The notes under the pieces are model-generated. The model saw only the letters and a list, made by a program, of their open reading frames with translations. It was not told the origin of the DNA and made no database searches. Below are positions 18,096-27,716 of a stretch of DNA of 64,000 nucleotides, piece by piece. The translations under genes and the position numbers were made by a program. The DNA comes from Arcticibacter eurypsychrophilus (GTDB lineage: Bacteria; Bacteroidota; Bacteroidia; Sphingobacteriales; Sphingobacteriaceae). Positions within the stretch are counted from its first letter, which is position 1. Each line of letters begins with the position of its first letter. The stretch covers positions 1 to 64,000 of the forward strand of contig NZ_MDFN01000019.1 of the NCBI RefSeq assembly GCF_001730525.1, written 5' to 3'.

Positions 18096-19288
18096 GTATG
18101 ATAAGTACAATGTGGATATTCTTTCAGGTATTAGTTGGGTATAACCTGATCTTGCCGCTTTTGCTGTATATTATATGGATGAACCGTAAGGCCTCTTCCA
18201 TTATAGCAAACCAATCGCCAAACAGATCGGAAGCTGATTATGCTATTATCATCACTGCCTATGAACAAACTCAAACGCTCTGTGCTGTTGTAACCTCTAT
18301 TCTTAAGTTAAACTATTCAAATTATATCATTTACATCGTAGCTGATAAATGTGATATTTCCACTTTACGGTTTGATGATCCGAGAGTTATCCTATTAAGA
18401 CCGGTTGATACGCTTGCTAGTAATGTGAAATCACACTTTTATGCTATTGATCGTTTTGTTCGTAAACACGACCGCTTAACCATAATCGACAGCGACAATC
18501 TTGTTCATCCTGAATATTTAAATCAACTAAATACCTGTTTTGATCAGGGATTTCAAGCGGTACAAGGTCTTAGGGAAGCTAAAAATTTGGATACTACCTA
18601 TTCATGCCTGGATGCCGCCCGTGACATCTACTATCATTTTTATGATGGAAAGGTTTTATTCGGTTTAGGGTCTTCTGCTACACTATCCGGATCTGGGATG
18701 GCTTTTACCGTTGATCTTTATCGTGACTGTCTGGAGAATAAAGAGGTAAGCGGAGCAGGCTTTGATAAAGTATTGCAATCTATAATTGTGTTGAAAGATA
18801 TTCGAATTGCTTTTACGGAAATGGCTATTGTATATGATGAAAAGACATCCCGTTCAGATCAGCTCGTTCAGCAACGTTCCAGATGGATTAATACCTGGTT
18901 TAAGTATTTCAGCTTAGGTTTTACCATAATGGGAAAAGGTATTCAGAATTTCAGTTCCAATCAGTTTACTTTCGGTTTAGTACTACTCCGGCCGCCTTTG
19001 TTTTTATTTATTTTAGGATCGGGAATTTGCTTTATCTGTGACTTATGGTTTAGTCCTGTGTCATCTTTAATATGGCTGGTAGCCTTTATCCTTTTTGTTT
19101 TAGGCTTTTATATAGCATTACAAAAGTCATCAACTGATAAGCGTATCTACAATTCACTTGTGAATATACCCAACTTTATGTTCTACCAGATTGTGTCTTT
19201 AATGAAAAGCAGGAAAGCAAACAAGACCTCTGTAGCAACAAAACACTATCATACTCATTCTATTGACGATATAAATGACGTAAAATGA
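18092..19288 (+). CDS. Membrane-associated family 2 glycosyltransferase
   Basis: A 398-residue GT2 (GT-A fold) enzyme with an N-terminal membrane segment at about 8-28 and further segments at about 295-355. The catalytic domain has YAIIITAYEQ, the metal-binding DxD as IIDSDN, the acceptor segment GSGMAF and the Q-Q-R-S-R-W motif, reminiscent of the QxxRW motif of processive GT2 enzymes. It probably adds a sugar to a lipid-linked precursor at the inner membrane. Its first codon overlaps the Wzz-like gene (ATGA) and its last codon overlaps the following small gene (ATGA). Confidence 0.85.
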   Translation: MSMISTMWIFFQVLVGYNLILPLLLYIIWMNRKASSIIANQSPNRSEADYAIIITAYEQTQTLCAVVTSILKLNYSNYIIYIVADKCDISTLRFDDPRVILLRPVDTLASNVKSHFYAIDRFVRKHDRLTIIDSDNLVHPEYLNQLNTCFDQGFQAVQGLREAKNLDTTYSCLDAARDIYYHFYDGKVLFGLGSSATLSGSGMAFTVDLYRDCLENKEVSGAGFDKVLQSIIVLKDIRIAFTEMAIVYDEKTSRSDQLVQQRSRWINTWFKYFSLGFTIMGKGIQNFSSNQFTFGLVLLRPPLFLFILGSGICFICDLWFSPVSSLIWLVAFILFVLGFYIALQKSSTDKRIYNSLVNIPNFMFYQIVSLMKSRKANKTSVATKHYHTHSIDDINDVK

Positions 19289-19425
19289 GAGTTGACCCAG
19301 TAATTCCAGATCAAAAAAAAGTTAAAAAAAGAATTTTAAAACGGCAGAATATCTTGAGGAAAGTAGCCATTGCGTTTGTTGCAGCGATCATTTATTTCAT
19401 CTTCGTCAAAATAATGATTCTCTAA
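19285..19425 (+). CDS. 46-residue single-pass membrane protein in the EPS operon
   Basis: A small gene linked to both neighbours by codon overlap: ATG 19285 overlaps the stop of the GT2 gene (ATGA), and its TAA overlaps the start of the Wzy-like gene (TAATG). The product has a strongly basic N-terminal half (residues about 10-26, rich in K and R) and one hydrophobic segment at about 27-41 (VAIAFVAAIIYFIFV). By the positive-inside rule the N-terminus would be cytoplasmic. I recognise no family. The double coupling makes chance unlikely; it may be an assembly or stability factor for the polymerase or the transferase beside it. Confidence 0.75.
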   Translation: MRVDPVIPDQKKVKKRILKRQNILRKVAIAFVAAIIYFIFVKIMIL

Positions 19426-20939
19426 TGGAAAACATTAAGCTGAACTTGAAAAAAATAAAGGGAAGTTGGAGAGATGAAAAACTTAGCGTTTATCTTAAGA
19501 GAATTTTTATAGTTGAAAAACTGACTAATATTCCTGGACTTATTTTTTTGTCTTTGTTTGCTATTGCTTTTTCCTTTGTAATGGATAAATCCGGGATTAC
19601 TGGTGTTTCCCTGATATTAATTGTTATAATTGGGCTGCCTACTATTTTCTGTATCGTTAGGTTTCCTCAAATTGGTATCATTATAATTCTTATCGGCGCG
19701 TATTTCCTCATGTGGATCTATGGATTCATATCAAGCTTTCCTCTAGGAACGGTAATGGATGGCATTGAGGTGCTTCTAATCTTAGGTTTTTTTATTATTC
19801 AAAAAAAGAAATCTGATTGGAGTTTATTTAAAGAGCCGATTGGTGTTATCGTTTTAATTTGGGTAGGCTATAATATTATGCAAATCGGCAATCCAGCTGC
19901 AGAATCACGACTGGCTTGGTTATATACCATCCGTGCAGTTGCAGCTGTCATGCTCATGTACTTCATATTCAGTTATAATATACGAAGTTTGCCTTTTTTG
20001 AAAATAATACTAAAACTATGGTTATTGCTCGCGTTATTTGGTGCTTTTTATGCCTTTAAGCAGGAGTTTATTGGTTTTTCAGCATCAGAGGAAAGAGCGT
20101 TGTCAGATCCTCGTGTAAAAGCATTATACTTTATAAACGGACATTGGAGGAAGTTTTCCATTTTCTCAGATCCAGTTGCATTTGCCTACAACATGGTTGC
20201 GCCTGCTCTATTTTGTATCAGTATGCTTTTCAGTCCTCTTAAAACTTGGAAAAAATTAATACTAAGTATAATGGCTTGTATTTTTCTTCAAGCCATGTTA
20301 TTTTCAGGAACCCGTGGTGCTTACGTTCTGGTTCCTGTTGCACTTGTTCTATTAGTTATTGTTAATTTGAATAGAAATGTAATCATAGTCAGTAGCATAG
20401 GAGCAGTACTTTTTGCTTTACTGATATTTACCCCTAGCTCGAGCCCAAGTATAAGACGATTTCAATCTGCTTTCCAACCATCCGAAGATGCATCCTTTAA
20501 TGTACGAAAGGAAAATCAAAAAAGAATACAACCATTTATACAAACACACCCCTTAGGTGGAGGACTCGGGGCAACGGGTGTATGGGGTACACGATTTTCT
20601 CCTCATTCCATGCTTGCTAAATTTCCTCCTGATAGTGGATATGTTCGTGCAGCGGTAGAAACCGGATCAATAGGATTATTCCTGATATGCACACTGATGG
20701 TAATTATTATCAAAACGGGTATAAATAATTTTTTTTCTATAAAGGATCTGGAACTCAGGTCTTACTGTCTGGCTATGACCATTATTCTGTTTGCATTTGC
20801 TGTTGGGAATTATCCGCAGGAAGCTATTGTACAATTTCCTTCCAATATCTATTTCTATTTATTTACAGCGATAATAACGGTAACTAAAAGGCTGGATATC
20901 GAGAAACAAAAAAAGAACCTTTCCCCAAATTTTTCGTAA
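19425..20939 (+). CDS. O-antigen polymerase/ligase-like membrane protein (Wzy-type)
   Basis: A 504-residue inner-membrane protein with about eleven hydrophobic segments and a large extracytoplasmic loop near residues 340-410. That loop contains the Wzy_C-like region with FSGTRGAY before it and HSMLAKFPPDSGYVRAAVE, followed by a helix with ETGSIGLFL. Proteins of this fold either polymerise repeat units (Wzy) or ligate them (WaaL); the position next to Wzz-like and Wzx-like genes favours polymerase. It is coupled to the upstream 46-residue gene by TAATG. Confidence 0.82.
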   Translation: MENIKLNLKKIKGSWRDEKLSVYLKRIFIVEKLTNIPGLIFLSLFAIAFSFVMDKSGITGVSLILIVIIGLPTIFCIVRFPQIGIIIILIGAYFLMWIYGFISSFPLGTVMDGIEVLLILGFFIIQKKKSDWSLFKEPIGVIVLIWVGYNIMQIGNPAAESRLAWLYTIRAVAAVMLMYFIFSYNIRSLPFLKIILKLWLLLALFGAFYAFKQEFIGFSASEERALSDPRVKALYFINGHWRKFSIFSDPVAFAYNMVAPALFCISMLFSPLKTWKKLILSIMACIFLQAMLFSGTRGAYVLVPVALVLLVIVNLNRNVIIVSSIGAVLFALLIFTPSSSPSIRRFQSAFQPSEDASFNVRKENQKRIQPFIQTHPLGGGLGATGVWGTRFSPHSMLAKFPPDSGYVRAAVETGSIGLFLICTLMVIIIKTGINNFFSIKDLELRSYCLAMTIILFAFAVGNYPQEAIVQFPSNIYFYLFTAIITVTKRLDIEKQKKNLSPNFS

Positions 20940-20950
20940 AGAGTAAAATT

Positions 20951-21805
20951 ATGAATATACCCTATTGGATAGAAAAAGTTAATTTACCATATACTGATTA
21001 TGCGCAAATTCCTCAGGATATATTTGATCAGGTAAACCAAAAACTAGATCATATTCAAGGAGCTGATCCTCTCATTACCATTCTTATTGCTGCCTATAAT
21101 GAAGAAGTTAATATTCTACGTTGTTTGTACTCGCTTTCTCGTATGCAAACCAGCATTCCTTTAGAAATAATTGTGATCAATAATAATTCATCGGACCATA
21201 CCCAAGTAACACTAGACAAACTGCATGTTAAGAAGTTATTTCAGGAAATACAGGGTTGTGGGCCATCACGTCAATTGGGACAGGAGCAAGCAAAAGGAAA
21301 GTATATTCTTCTGGCGGATGCAGATTGTCTATATCCTGATACCTGGGTAGATGAGATGATGAAAGTATTGCAAAAACCAGGTACTGCATGTGTTTATGGC
21401 CGATATTCCTTTATTCCCGAGCTTGGTTATCCAAGGTGGCAACTTTTTTTGCTAGAGAAAATGAAAGACGTCATAGCCGGATATCGTCATATTAAACGCC
21501 CTTACTTGAATGCTTATGGAATAAGTATGGGATATGTAAAAGAATTTGGTTTAAGGGCAGGATTTATTATGGTTAATGTTAGAGGAGATGATGGTCGTTT
21601 AGCTTTTGACATGATGCAATATGGTAAAATTGAACAAGTTAAATCAGCTAAAGCCAGACCATGGACAGGTCCTCGTACACTAGAAAGAGACGGTAGTTTT
21701 ACTAACGCATTAAAAAATAGAGTGCTACGTGAAATTAAAAGATCATTCAGTATGCTCAAAGGAGAAAAGGCCCATGATACCAAAACATCTTCTAACGAGG
21801 ATTAA
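20951..21805 (+). CDS. Family 2 glycosyltransferase
   Basis: A 284-residue GT-A fold enzyme. It has the nucleotide-binding start ITILIAAYNEEVNILRCLYSL, the NNNSSDHT strand turn and the DxD metal motif as LLADADCLYPD. There is no clear membrane segment, so it is probably peripheral. It follows the Wzy-like gene by 11 bases in the same operon. The donor and linkage are not predictable. Its stop overlaps by 4 bases the stop of the minus-strand GT4 gene. Confidence 0.88.
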   Translation: MNIPYWIEKVNLPYTDYAQIPQDIFDQVNQKLDHIQGADPLITILIAAYNEEVNILRCLYSLSRMQTSIPLEIIVINNNSSDHTQVTLDKLHVKKLFQEIQGCGPSRQLGQEQAKGKYILLADADCLYPDTWVDEMMKVLQKPGTACVYGRYSFIPELGYPRWQLFLLEKMKDVIAGYRHIKRPYLNAYGISMGYVKEFGLRAGFIMVNVRGDDGRLAFDMMQYGKIEQVKSAKARPWTGPRTLERDGSFTNALKNRVLREIKRSFSMLKGEKAHDTKTSSNED

Positions 21806-23004
21806 ACTGGTATGTTTTTGTCTTTAGCCACTTGATTAATATATTTCAGAAAGATCTTTACCACTGAAGGCCAGCTATAGGTATGTGCAAACTTGATTCT
21901 TTCCTGTTGTAAATTAGGACTATCCAGTTTCATTGCATTTTCAATAGCTTCAATGTATTCATCAGCTGTAATAGCAAGATAGGTATATGCGCTAAAAACC
22001 TCTTTCATAGTATTGGTAGCGGTAGCCACAACAGGTCTCCCCATCGCTAAATATTCAATTATTTTTAATGGGAAATTTCCGATAGTAATTTCATTAACTA
22101 ATTGAGGATTGATGCATACATCAAAATATCTAACATAGGCAGGAATTAAATTAGTATGCTTCTTTTTGAAAAATGTGATGTTACTTATAGTATGTAAATC
22201 ACTTTTTATAAAATTTTCGTCTTCCTCCCCTATAAATACAAAATCCCAGTCAGCCCTTTTTCTGGCAATAGTTCCTATGAGATTAATATTGATGCGCATC
22301 GAATTCAATGCTCCCACATAACCAACTACAGGCCTTTTGAATGTTTTAAGTTCTTCTGGCTTTTCCCATGACCTGGTATGATCAAAAACTTCCAGATCGG
22401 CACCGTTTCCTATATAAAAACTGTTTGGATTATAAGTCAAAGCTCTCTTGGTGAAATCTAGTGAATTGCATACCACTGCATCACTCTTTTTCATAAGTAA
22501 AGGCTCAAGTGTAGGACCATGTCTTTTCCAATAACCAAATCCAATAGTATAGTCCCGATCCAGATACACATAAAGAGCAGGTCTTAATAGCTCTTTCAAA
22601 TAAAAGCTACGGAACATATCCTTATCATTTACAAGAATAAAGGATTCGAAACCTAACTCTTGTATGGCCTCTTTTATACAAGAGGAAAATCTTTTGTTAT
22701 TTATCCGGTTAAATAAAGAAAACACTGCGGTAAAAGGAATCCAATTAATAGACTCTATTACTTTTTCGGGACTTAATACTGAAAGATGTTCAGTTACTTT
22801 AACTAAACCCACTTTTTTATTCTTTATATCTTGAATATGAGATTGAGTAAAGATGTCATTCGTTTTGGAATACCAAGTTCGGCGGTCAATTGGCGGATTA
22901 ACATATAAAACACGATGCTCTTTAGAGAGTTCCTTGGCAAGACTGGTTGATGTCGATTCCCGATCTGTATTGATACGTTGAAGACTAACGAAGACGAAGT
23001 TCAT
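21802..23004 (-). CDS. Family 4 type glycosyltransferase (GT-B)
   Basis: A 400-residue GT-B fold enzyme. The N-terminal domain begins MNFVFVSLQRINTDRES and the C-terminal domain has the GT4 pattern VGYVGALNS, WDFVFIGEED, then the donor-binding stretch FPLKIIEYLAMGRPVVAT in which the E-x-x-A-M-G-x-P element is typical. It probably uses a nucleotide-activated hexose; the acceptor is unknown. It forms a minus-strand pair with the following GT2, whose end is 18 bases upstream of this start. Confidence 0.85.
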   Translation of the reverse strand: MNFVFVSLQRINTDRESTSTSLAKELSKEHRVLYVNPPIDRRTWYSKTNDIFTQSHIQDIKNKKVGLVKVTEHLSVLSPEKVIESINWIPFTAVFSLFNRINNKRFSSCIKEAIQELGFESFILVNDKDMFRSFYLKELLRPALYVYLDRDYTIGFGYWKRHGPTLEPLLMKKSDAVVCNSLDFTKRALTYNPNSFYIGNGADLEVFDHTRSWEKPEELKTFKRPVVGYVGALNSMRININLIGTIARKRADWDFVFIGEEDENFIKSDLHTISNITFFKKKHTNLIPAYVRYFDVCINPQLVNEITIGNFPLKIIEYLAMGRPVVATATNTMKEVFSAYTYLAITADEYIEAIENAMKLDSPNLQQERIKFAHTYSWPSVVKIFLKYINQVAKDKNIPV

Positions 23005-23022
23005 TTTAATTAGGATAAAAAA

Positions 23023-23793
23023 TTAATACTTAGCAAATAATAGATCAAAATTGTACCTGACCTGTCTGTATGCATATCGAATAGCAAAAATTAAGGGATT
23101 CTTGCTTGTGGTCCAGCTTTTTCTACTCATTGTACTCGGTTCTGCTTCCGAATTATCTTGAGTAAACAAGGTTTTAAAGGCGTTAAAAAACAATCCTTTC
23201 CCCTTATTTTGAATAAAGGAAATACACATTCTATATTCAGTACGATCTCCTTTTATACCTTCCGTATACCGCCCGACCTTTTTAAAGAAGTCGCTTCTCC
23301 TTAAATGAGGATGATCGCTATAGTAATAGATTTTGCCGTAATCGGTATACCAGGGTTTGATCATCATTTCGGAATAGCCTTTTTTGAAGTCTTTCAGGTA
23401 AGGATAAGGAGAGTAAGCATAAAATCTGATGATATCAAAGTCGCTTCTTTCTTTCATGATATCCAAAGCATCTTTAAAATGTACTGAAAAAATTTCTGTT
23501 GGAACAAAATCTTCCTGCACATATAAGGTATAAGGCGTTAATACGGCATCCTGGCCTTTATTTAAATTATTACCAAGACCCTTATTTACAGGAGTTGTTA
23601 CAAGTCTGAAAGATAGTTCGGTCTGAAGTTTCTTGAGATACTCCTGATGTTCTGCAGAACTGCCATCATCAGAAACTACAACATCTTCAAAAATACAATC
23701 TAATTTTTGGAAACTTCTAAGAAGACGCTCTAAAGAGTTGCTCCGGTTATAATGGGTAATTAATAAAGTTACACCTGGAAATTTATTAGTCAT
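23023..23793 (-). CDS. Family 2 glycosyltransferase
   Basis: A 256-residue GT-A enzyme. The N-terminus VTLLITHYNRSNSLERLLRSF and VVVSDDGSSAEHQEYL are typical GT2 elements, with LYVQEDFVPTE in the place of the usual DxD region. Length is normal for a single-domain enzyme. It is first in a two-gene minus-strand unit with the GT4 gene. Substrates cannot be read from the sequence. Confidence 0.82.
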   Translation of the reverse strand: MTNKFPGVTLLITHYNRSNSLERLLRSFQKLDCIFEDVVVSDDGSSAEHQEYLKKLQTELSFRLVTTPVNKGLGNNLNKGQDAVLTPYTLYVQEDFVPTEIFSVHFKDALDIMKERSDFDIIRFYAYSPYPYLKDFKKGYSEMMIKPWYTDYGKIYYYSDHPHLRRSDFFKKVGRYTEGIKGDRTEYRMCISFIQNKGKGLFFNAFKTLFTQDNSEAEPSTMSRKSWTTSKNPLIFAIRYAYRQVRYNFDLLFAKY

Positions 23794-24353
23794 TTAAACA
23801 AGTTAAAAATTAGATTAAGGGTACTTCACCAGACAACTAAGTTAATTCTTTTTATTCCTTTGAAATTACCTTTTATAAACTAATGTTTATAGCAGAGTAT
23901 TTAACATTAGTATGAAGTTTATTTGTCATTATTAAATCGCTTGGGATTTCTTTATTTTTATGCTTATAAGCTATTGACTAATGGTAAAAACTTTTTTATG
24001 AATTATCATTCAACTTAACATAGAGTTAAATATTGAGTACATAAAGGAATATAAGTATACATTTTTATACATAATTTACTCATAATGCCCCATTTGTTTC
24101 TGTTTAGTGTAGTGATAAAATTATGAATAAGGCATTCTTTTTTATATAAATGGCAATTGAAAGGTCTTAATTTGTTTTATAATCTATTTATTCATGATTG
24201 GCATGACTTTAGGGATTATTAAGACAAAATTAGAGAAGATTACGCTATAAATATTTTATAATTTTTAAAGTGTAATCTGATGTACTTTTGATCAATTTTT
24301 AAAATTAATAGTTGTTTAAATTTTTTTCTTATTCCAAATCACTCCTTCAAACC
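23794..24353. other. 560-bp AT-rich intergenic region with one candidate -7 box
   Basis: A long, very AT-rich divergent spacer between the GT2 and GT8 genes. TACTTTTG at 24283-24290 matches the TAnnTTTG element and would start a transcript about 60 bases before the GT8 ATG, but no -33 TTTG is at the right distance. No coding frame with family resemblance, no clear repeat and no RNA fold with a GC core were seen. Confidence 0.5.
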
Positions 24354-25247
24354 ATGTCAAATTCCTGTAAAATTAGTATCGCTGTTGCCTGTGATAATCA
24401 CTATCTGATCATGCTTGCTGCATTACTTAAATCGATAGAAGTCAACCATAAATCGGCAGAGCATATTGATGTTTGGATTATTGAAGATGGCATCACAAAA
24501 CATAACAGGATTAAATTGGAATCATCTTTAGACCCAGTAATGTTTACTTTAAAATGGATTAATCAAAAACAGGTAATTCCAAAGGATATGCATCTGCCGC
24601 TTGATAAAAATACTTATCCACTTAATATTTTCATGCGGATATTCATTCCATATTTTATTCCGGATGAATTAAAAAAGGTGCTTTATCTGGATGTTGACAT
24701 GATCATTAACAGAGACATCTCTGAATTATGGAATACCAATATCGATAACTATATAGCCGCAGCGGTTACTGATTCAACCTGTGTTTATATAAAAAATAAC
24801 GTAAAAAATTATAAAGAATTAAATTTGCCAGGTGACGCGAAATATTTCAATTCCGGATTATTGCTCATGAATATTGACAAGTGGAAAGAGCATGATATCA
24901 CGCGTAAGGTTATAGAAACGGTGAATCAAAACAGACAGTATACTCAATTTAGTGATCAGTATGGTCTGAATGTAAACCTAGTAAACCAATGGCTTGAGTT
25001 AGATCCTTTATGGAATTATTATGCTGATGGGAAACATCCAGAGCCTTTTAATATTCATTTCTTTCATAGAAAGCCCTTCTATAAATCCTATTTCAATAGC
25101 CCGGTATATAAAGATGTTTTCTATAATTACCTGAATAAAACAAAATGGATAAATAGCAAACCTGTAGGTGAAACTAAACGGTATTTTATCAAAACAAGTA
25201 ATGTTCTGGAGAAATTGCCTTTGTATGTTAAGAGCCTGATTTCTTAG
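24354..25247 (+). CDS. Family 8 glycosyltransferase (paralogue 1)
   Basis: A 297-residue retaining GT-A enzyme of the GT8 (LgtC/GspA) type. Visible motifs are ISIAVACDNHYLIMLAALLKS at the N-terminus, the metal-binding VLYLDVDMII, the substrate block KYFNSGLLLMNIDKW, the SDQYGLN stretch, and NIHFFH where LgtC enzymes carry their C-terminal HxxG-like metal ligand. I chose ATG 24354; the TTG at 24312 would add an unlikely leader. It is closely related to the gene on the opposite strand that overlaps its last 20 bases. Confidence 0.88.
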   Translation: MSNSCKISIAVACDNHYLIMLAALLKSIEVNHKSAEHIDVWIIEDGITKHNRIKLESSLDPVMFTLKWINQKQVIPKDMHLPLDKNTYPLNIFMRIFIPYFIPDELKKVLYLDVDMIINRDISELWNTNIDNYIAAAVTDSTCVYIKNNVKNYKELNLPGDAKYFNSGLLLMNIDKWKEHDITRKVIETVNQNRQYTQFSDQYGLNVNLVNQWLELDPLWNYYADGKHPEPFNIHFFHRKPFYKSYFNSPVYKDVFYNYLNKTKWINSKPVGETKRYFIKTSNVLEKLPLYVKSLIS

Positions 25248-26136
25248 AAAAGAATTCGTATCCCTTTTTAATTAGCTTGTTGTATAGCTTCTTAAGCAAT
25301 CGTTTATAACTGTTATGTGGCTTGAAACCATTCCATTGTGTAAGTTGTAAGTAATGGTAGAATCTGTTTTTATAATCCTCATTATAGGCATATGAGGAAT
25401 AAATAGGTTTTATTCCGATGAAATGAATCAGATAAGGATTTGGTTCTTTTGATACGGCATAACAGTTCCATTTGGAATCCAGCTGTAACCACTGATCTGC
25501 AAATACAACATTCAACCCATACTGATCAGGAAAATTAGTATATTTTTTGTTTTCATTAACACATTTTAATATGCGTTCTGTGCAGTTCAGTTCGCGCCAT
25601 TTCTTCGGATTTAATATTAATAAGCCACTATTGAAATATTTTGTATCTGGAGATAAGCCTAGTTCTTTGTAGTTGCTTATTCCTCCCCAGGTGCTACTTA
25701 CTACACCTGAACGATCAACTACCCCTCCAATGACCTTATCTTGCAAATCTATCTTCCACAACTCTTGAATATCTTCCTCCATAATCATGTCTACATCCAG
25801 ATAAATGACCTTCTCTAATAAAGGAGAAATAAAATGGGGAATAAATAACCGTGCATATACATTCAGGGGGAAAGAAGAGGCATCCAGGGGTAAATTTGAC
25901 TTATCTGGTATGATTTCACTTAATTTTAACCAGTAAATATGAAAAACATCCTTACTGACCGATCCGATAATTTTATCTTTATTTTGTTTGATCAATCCAT
26001 CTTCTACTATATAAAGATTGATCGCCGAATCAGCTTTATAATTAACTTCTATTGACTTCAACAGTGCAGCTAATAATACCGCATAATGATTGTCACATAC
26101 AGTTACTACGGTAATTTTTTCTGCCGATTCTTCCAT
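25228..26136 (-). CDS. Family 8 glycosyltransferase (paralogue 2)
   Basis: A 302-residue GT8 enzyme similar to its convergent neighbour along the whole length: ITVVTVCDNHYAVLLAALLKS, VIYLDVDMIM, KYFNSGLLILNPKKW, PDQYGLNVVF and YLIHFIG. The pair looks like an old duplication in inverted orientation; identity appears about half by eye. Two related GT8 enzymes next to a Wzx-like flippase suggest two successive additions of related hexoses, but that is inference. The 3' ends of the two genes overlap by 20 bp. Confidence 0.88.
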   Translation of the reverse strand: MEESAEKITVVTVCDNHYAVLLAALLKSIEVNYKADSAINLYIVEDGLIKQNKDKIIGSVSKDVFHIYWLKLSEIIPDKSNLPLDASSFPLNVYARLFIPHFISPLLEKVIYLDVDMIMEEDIQELWKIDLQDKVIGGVVDRSGVVSSTWGGISNYKELGLSPDTKYFNSGLLILNPKKWRELNCTERILKCVNENKKYTNFPDQYGLNVVFADQWLQLDSKWNCYAVSKEPNPYLIHFIGIKPIYSSYAYNEDYKNRFYHYLQLTQWNGFKPHNSYKRLLKKLYNKLIKKGYEFFSKKSGS

Positions 26137-26285
26137 AGGTTAAATATCATAAAATAAGCTCGTCTAACTTGAATTATTTTTTTTACTTTTCCATACTACA
26201 TGCACAACCTCCTTTTAAAATGGATCCAATTGATTTTTATGAAACATTTTTTCAAAAAAACCATAAAAGGGTATATAAATAAGTA

Positions 26286-27716
26286 ATGAGCTTTAAGAAA
26301 ACGTTTTTTAAGAATATATTGGTAACGGGTGGATATAATTATATATCTCAGCTTATCGTTTTCTTATCTTCCTTTATAACAGCGCGATTACTCCTACCTG
26401 AAAATTATGGTCTTGTGGGATTAATTACTGTGTTTACAAATTTTATATCTGTATTTTCAGATAGTGGTATTTCTTTGGCCGTTATCAAAAGTGATTATGG
26501 ACGATCTTATTACAAAGGATTAGATACTCTTTCTATAATTATCGGAGTGGCACTTTTTTTTCTAACCTCCTTATTAGCCTGGCCTATTGCCTCTTTCTAT
26601 GGTAATCATAATCTTATACTTCCTGCAATCGTGCTTTCTTTGACATTTATTACCAGAAGTATGTCTATCGTAAGAGCGGCTTTACTATCAAAAGCATTAA
26701 ATTTTAATGATATTGGAAAGATCACATTGATTAATACCATTGTAAGCATAATTCTGACTATAATTTTAGCCTACCTGGGAGCTGAACATTGGTCCATTAT
26801 TATTCCTCAAATTGTAACTTCCATCATTGCCGTTGTTTATTATGAACATAAAACGGGATTAGGGTGTAAATTATATCCATTTAAATATGCTAAAATTGCC
26901 TATAAACATACTCAGAACAGTATCAAAAATCTCCTTGGCTTTAATCTGATTAATTATTGGGCAAGAAATTCAGATAACCTCATTGTAGGTAAGTTTTATG
27001 GAGTGAATGACTTGGGTATCTACAATCGGGCTTATAGTTTATTGACTTTACCTTTATCGTTGGTTACCGGATTAATGGGGACGGTTTTATATCCCAGTCT
27101 TAAAAAACTAAAATCTGAAGGTGGCGATATTAACAAAGAGTATGTTTTTGTTCTAAAAATTATATCTATTCTCGTTTATCCTATTGCTTCCATATTTATC
27201 TTGTTTCCAGAACAACTCGTATCATTTCTGTGGGGGCAAAACTGGTTAGCTGTAGGGAAACTTCTACCCTATTTTGGACTACTAATATTTGGACAGTCTT
27301 TATTATCCACTACAGGGAATATCCTGGTGTTGCTGAATAAGGAAAAGAAATTAATGATTAGTGGATGGGTAAGTGCTTTTTTTACCATAGCAGGAATTTC
27401 AATAGGTGCCTATTATTCTTTAGTAGGTATAGCTCAGTTTTATTCCCTTTCCTTCATATTATTTGTTCTGCCCTTCAATATGATCTTCATTTTTTATAAG
27501 GCACTGGCTTTTAATTTAAGACAATTACTACTATTTTGGCTTCCGGTAATCCTCCTTTCTCTTGGTATATGGTTTGCTTGTTTCTATGATCAATTTGAAC
27601 TTAAGCTGTTTTTTCTTTTTCTAATGCTCATAAATCTTGGAATTAGCTCTGGTAAAGAAATCAAAAGCATTTTAACGATTATTTCTAATAAAATTTCTCC
27701 TAGTAAAACAGCATGA
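26286..27716 (+). CDS. Polysaccharide flippase (Wzx/MOP superfamily)
   Basis: A 476-residue inner-membrane protein with about 12-14 hydrophobic segments. The N-terminus (YNYISQLIVFLSSFITARLL, LPENYGLVGLITVF) and the central WARNSDNLIVGKFYG region are typical of the lipopolysaccharide biosynthesis/PST transporter family. It would move undecaprenyl-linked repeat units across the inner membrane for the Wzy-like polymerase. The stop codon overlaps the next gene's start (ATGA). Confidence 0.88.
   Translation: MSFKKTFFKNILVTGGYNYISQLIVFLSSFITARLLLPENYGLVGLITVFTNFISVFSDSGISLAVIKSDYGRSYYKGLDTLSIIIGVALFFLTSLLAWPIASFYGNHNLILPAIVLSLTFITRSMSIVRAALLSKALNFNDIGKITLINTIVSIILTIILAYLGAEHWSIIIPQIVTSIIAVVYYEHKTGLGCKLYPFKYAKIAYKHTQNSIKNLLGFNLINYWARNSDNLIVGKFYGVNDLGIYNRAYSLLTLPLSLVTGLMGTVLYPSLKKLKSEGGDINKEYVFVLKIISILVYPIASIFILFPEQLVSFLWGQNWLAVGKLLPYFGLLIFGQSLLSTTGNILVLLNKEKKLMISGWVSAFFTIAGISIGAYYSLVGIAQFYSLSFILFVLPFNMIFIFYKALAFNLRQLLLFWLPVILLSLGIWFACFYDQFELKLFFLFLMLINLGISSGKEIKSILTIISNKISPSKTA

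Noticed and set aside
21802-21805. Frameshift joining the GT2 and GT4 genes
   Set aside because: The genes are on opposite strands and both have complete domain ends; the 4-bp overlap is a simple convergent overlap.
23794-24353. Small RNA or hidden gene in the long AT-rich gap
   Set aside because: No GC-rich fold, terminator-like hairpin or conserved small frame could be supported; it is listed only as a spacer with one candidate promoter box.
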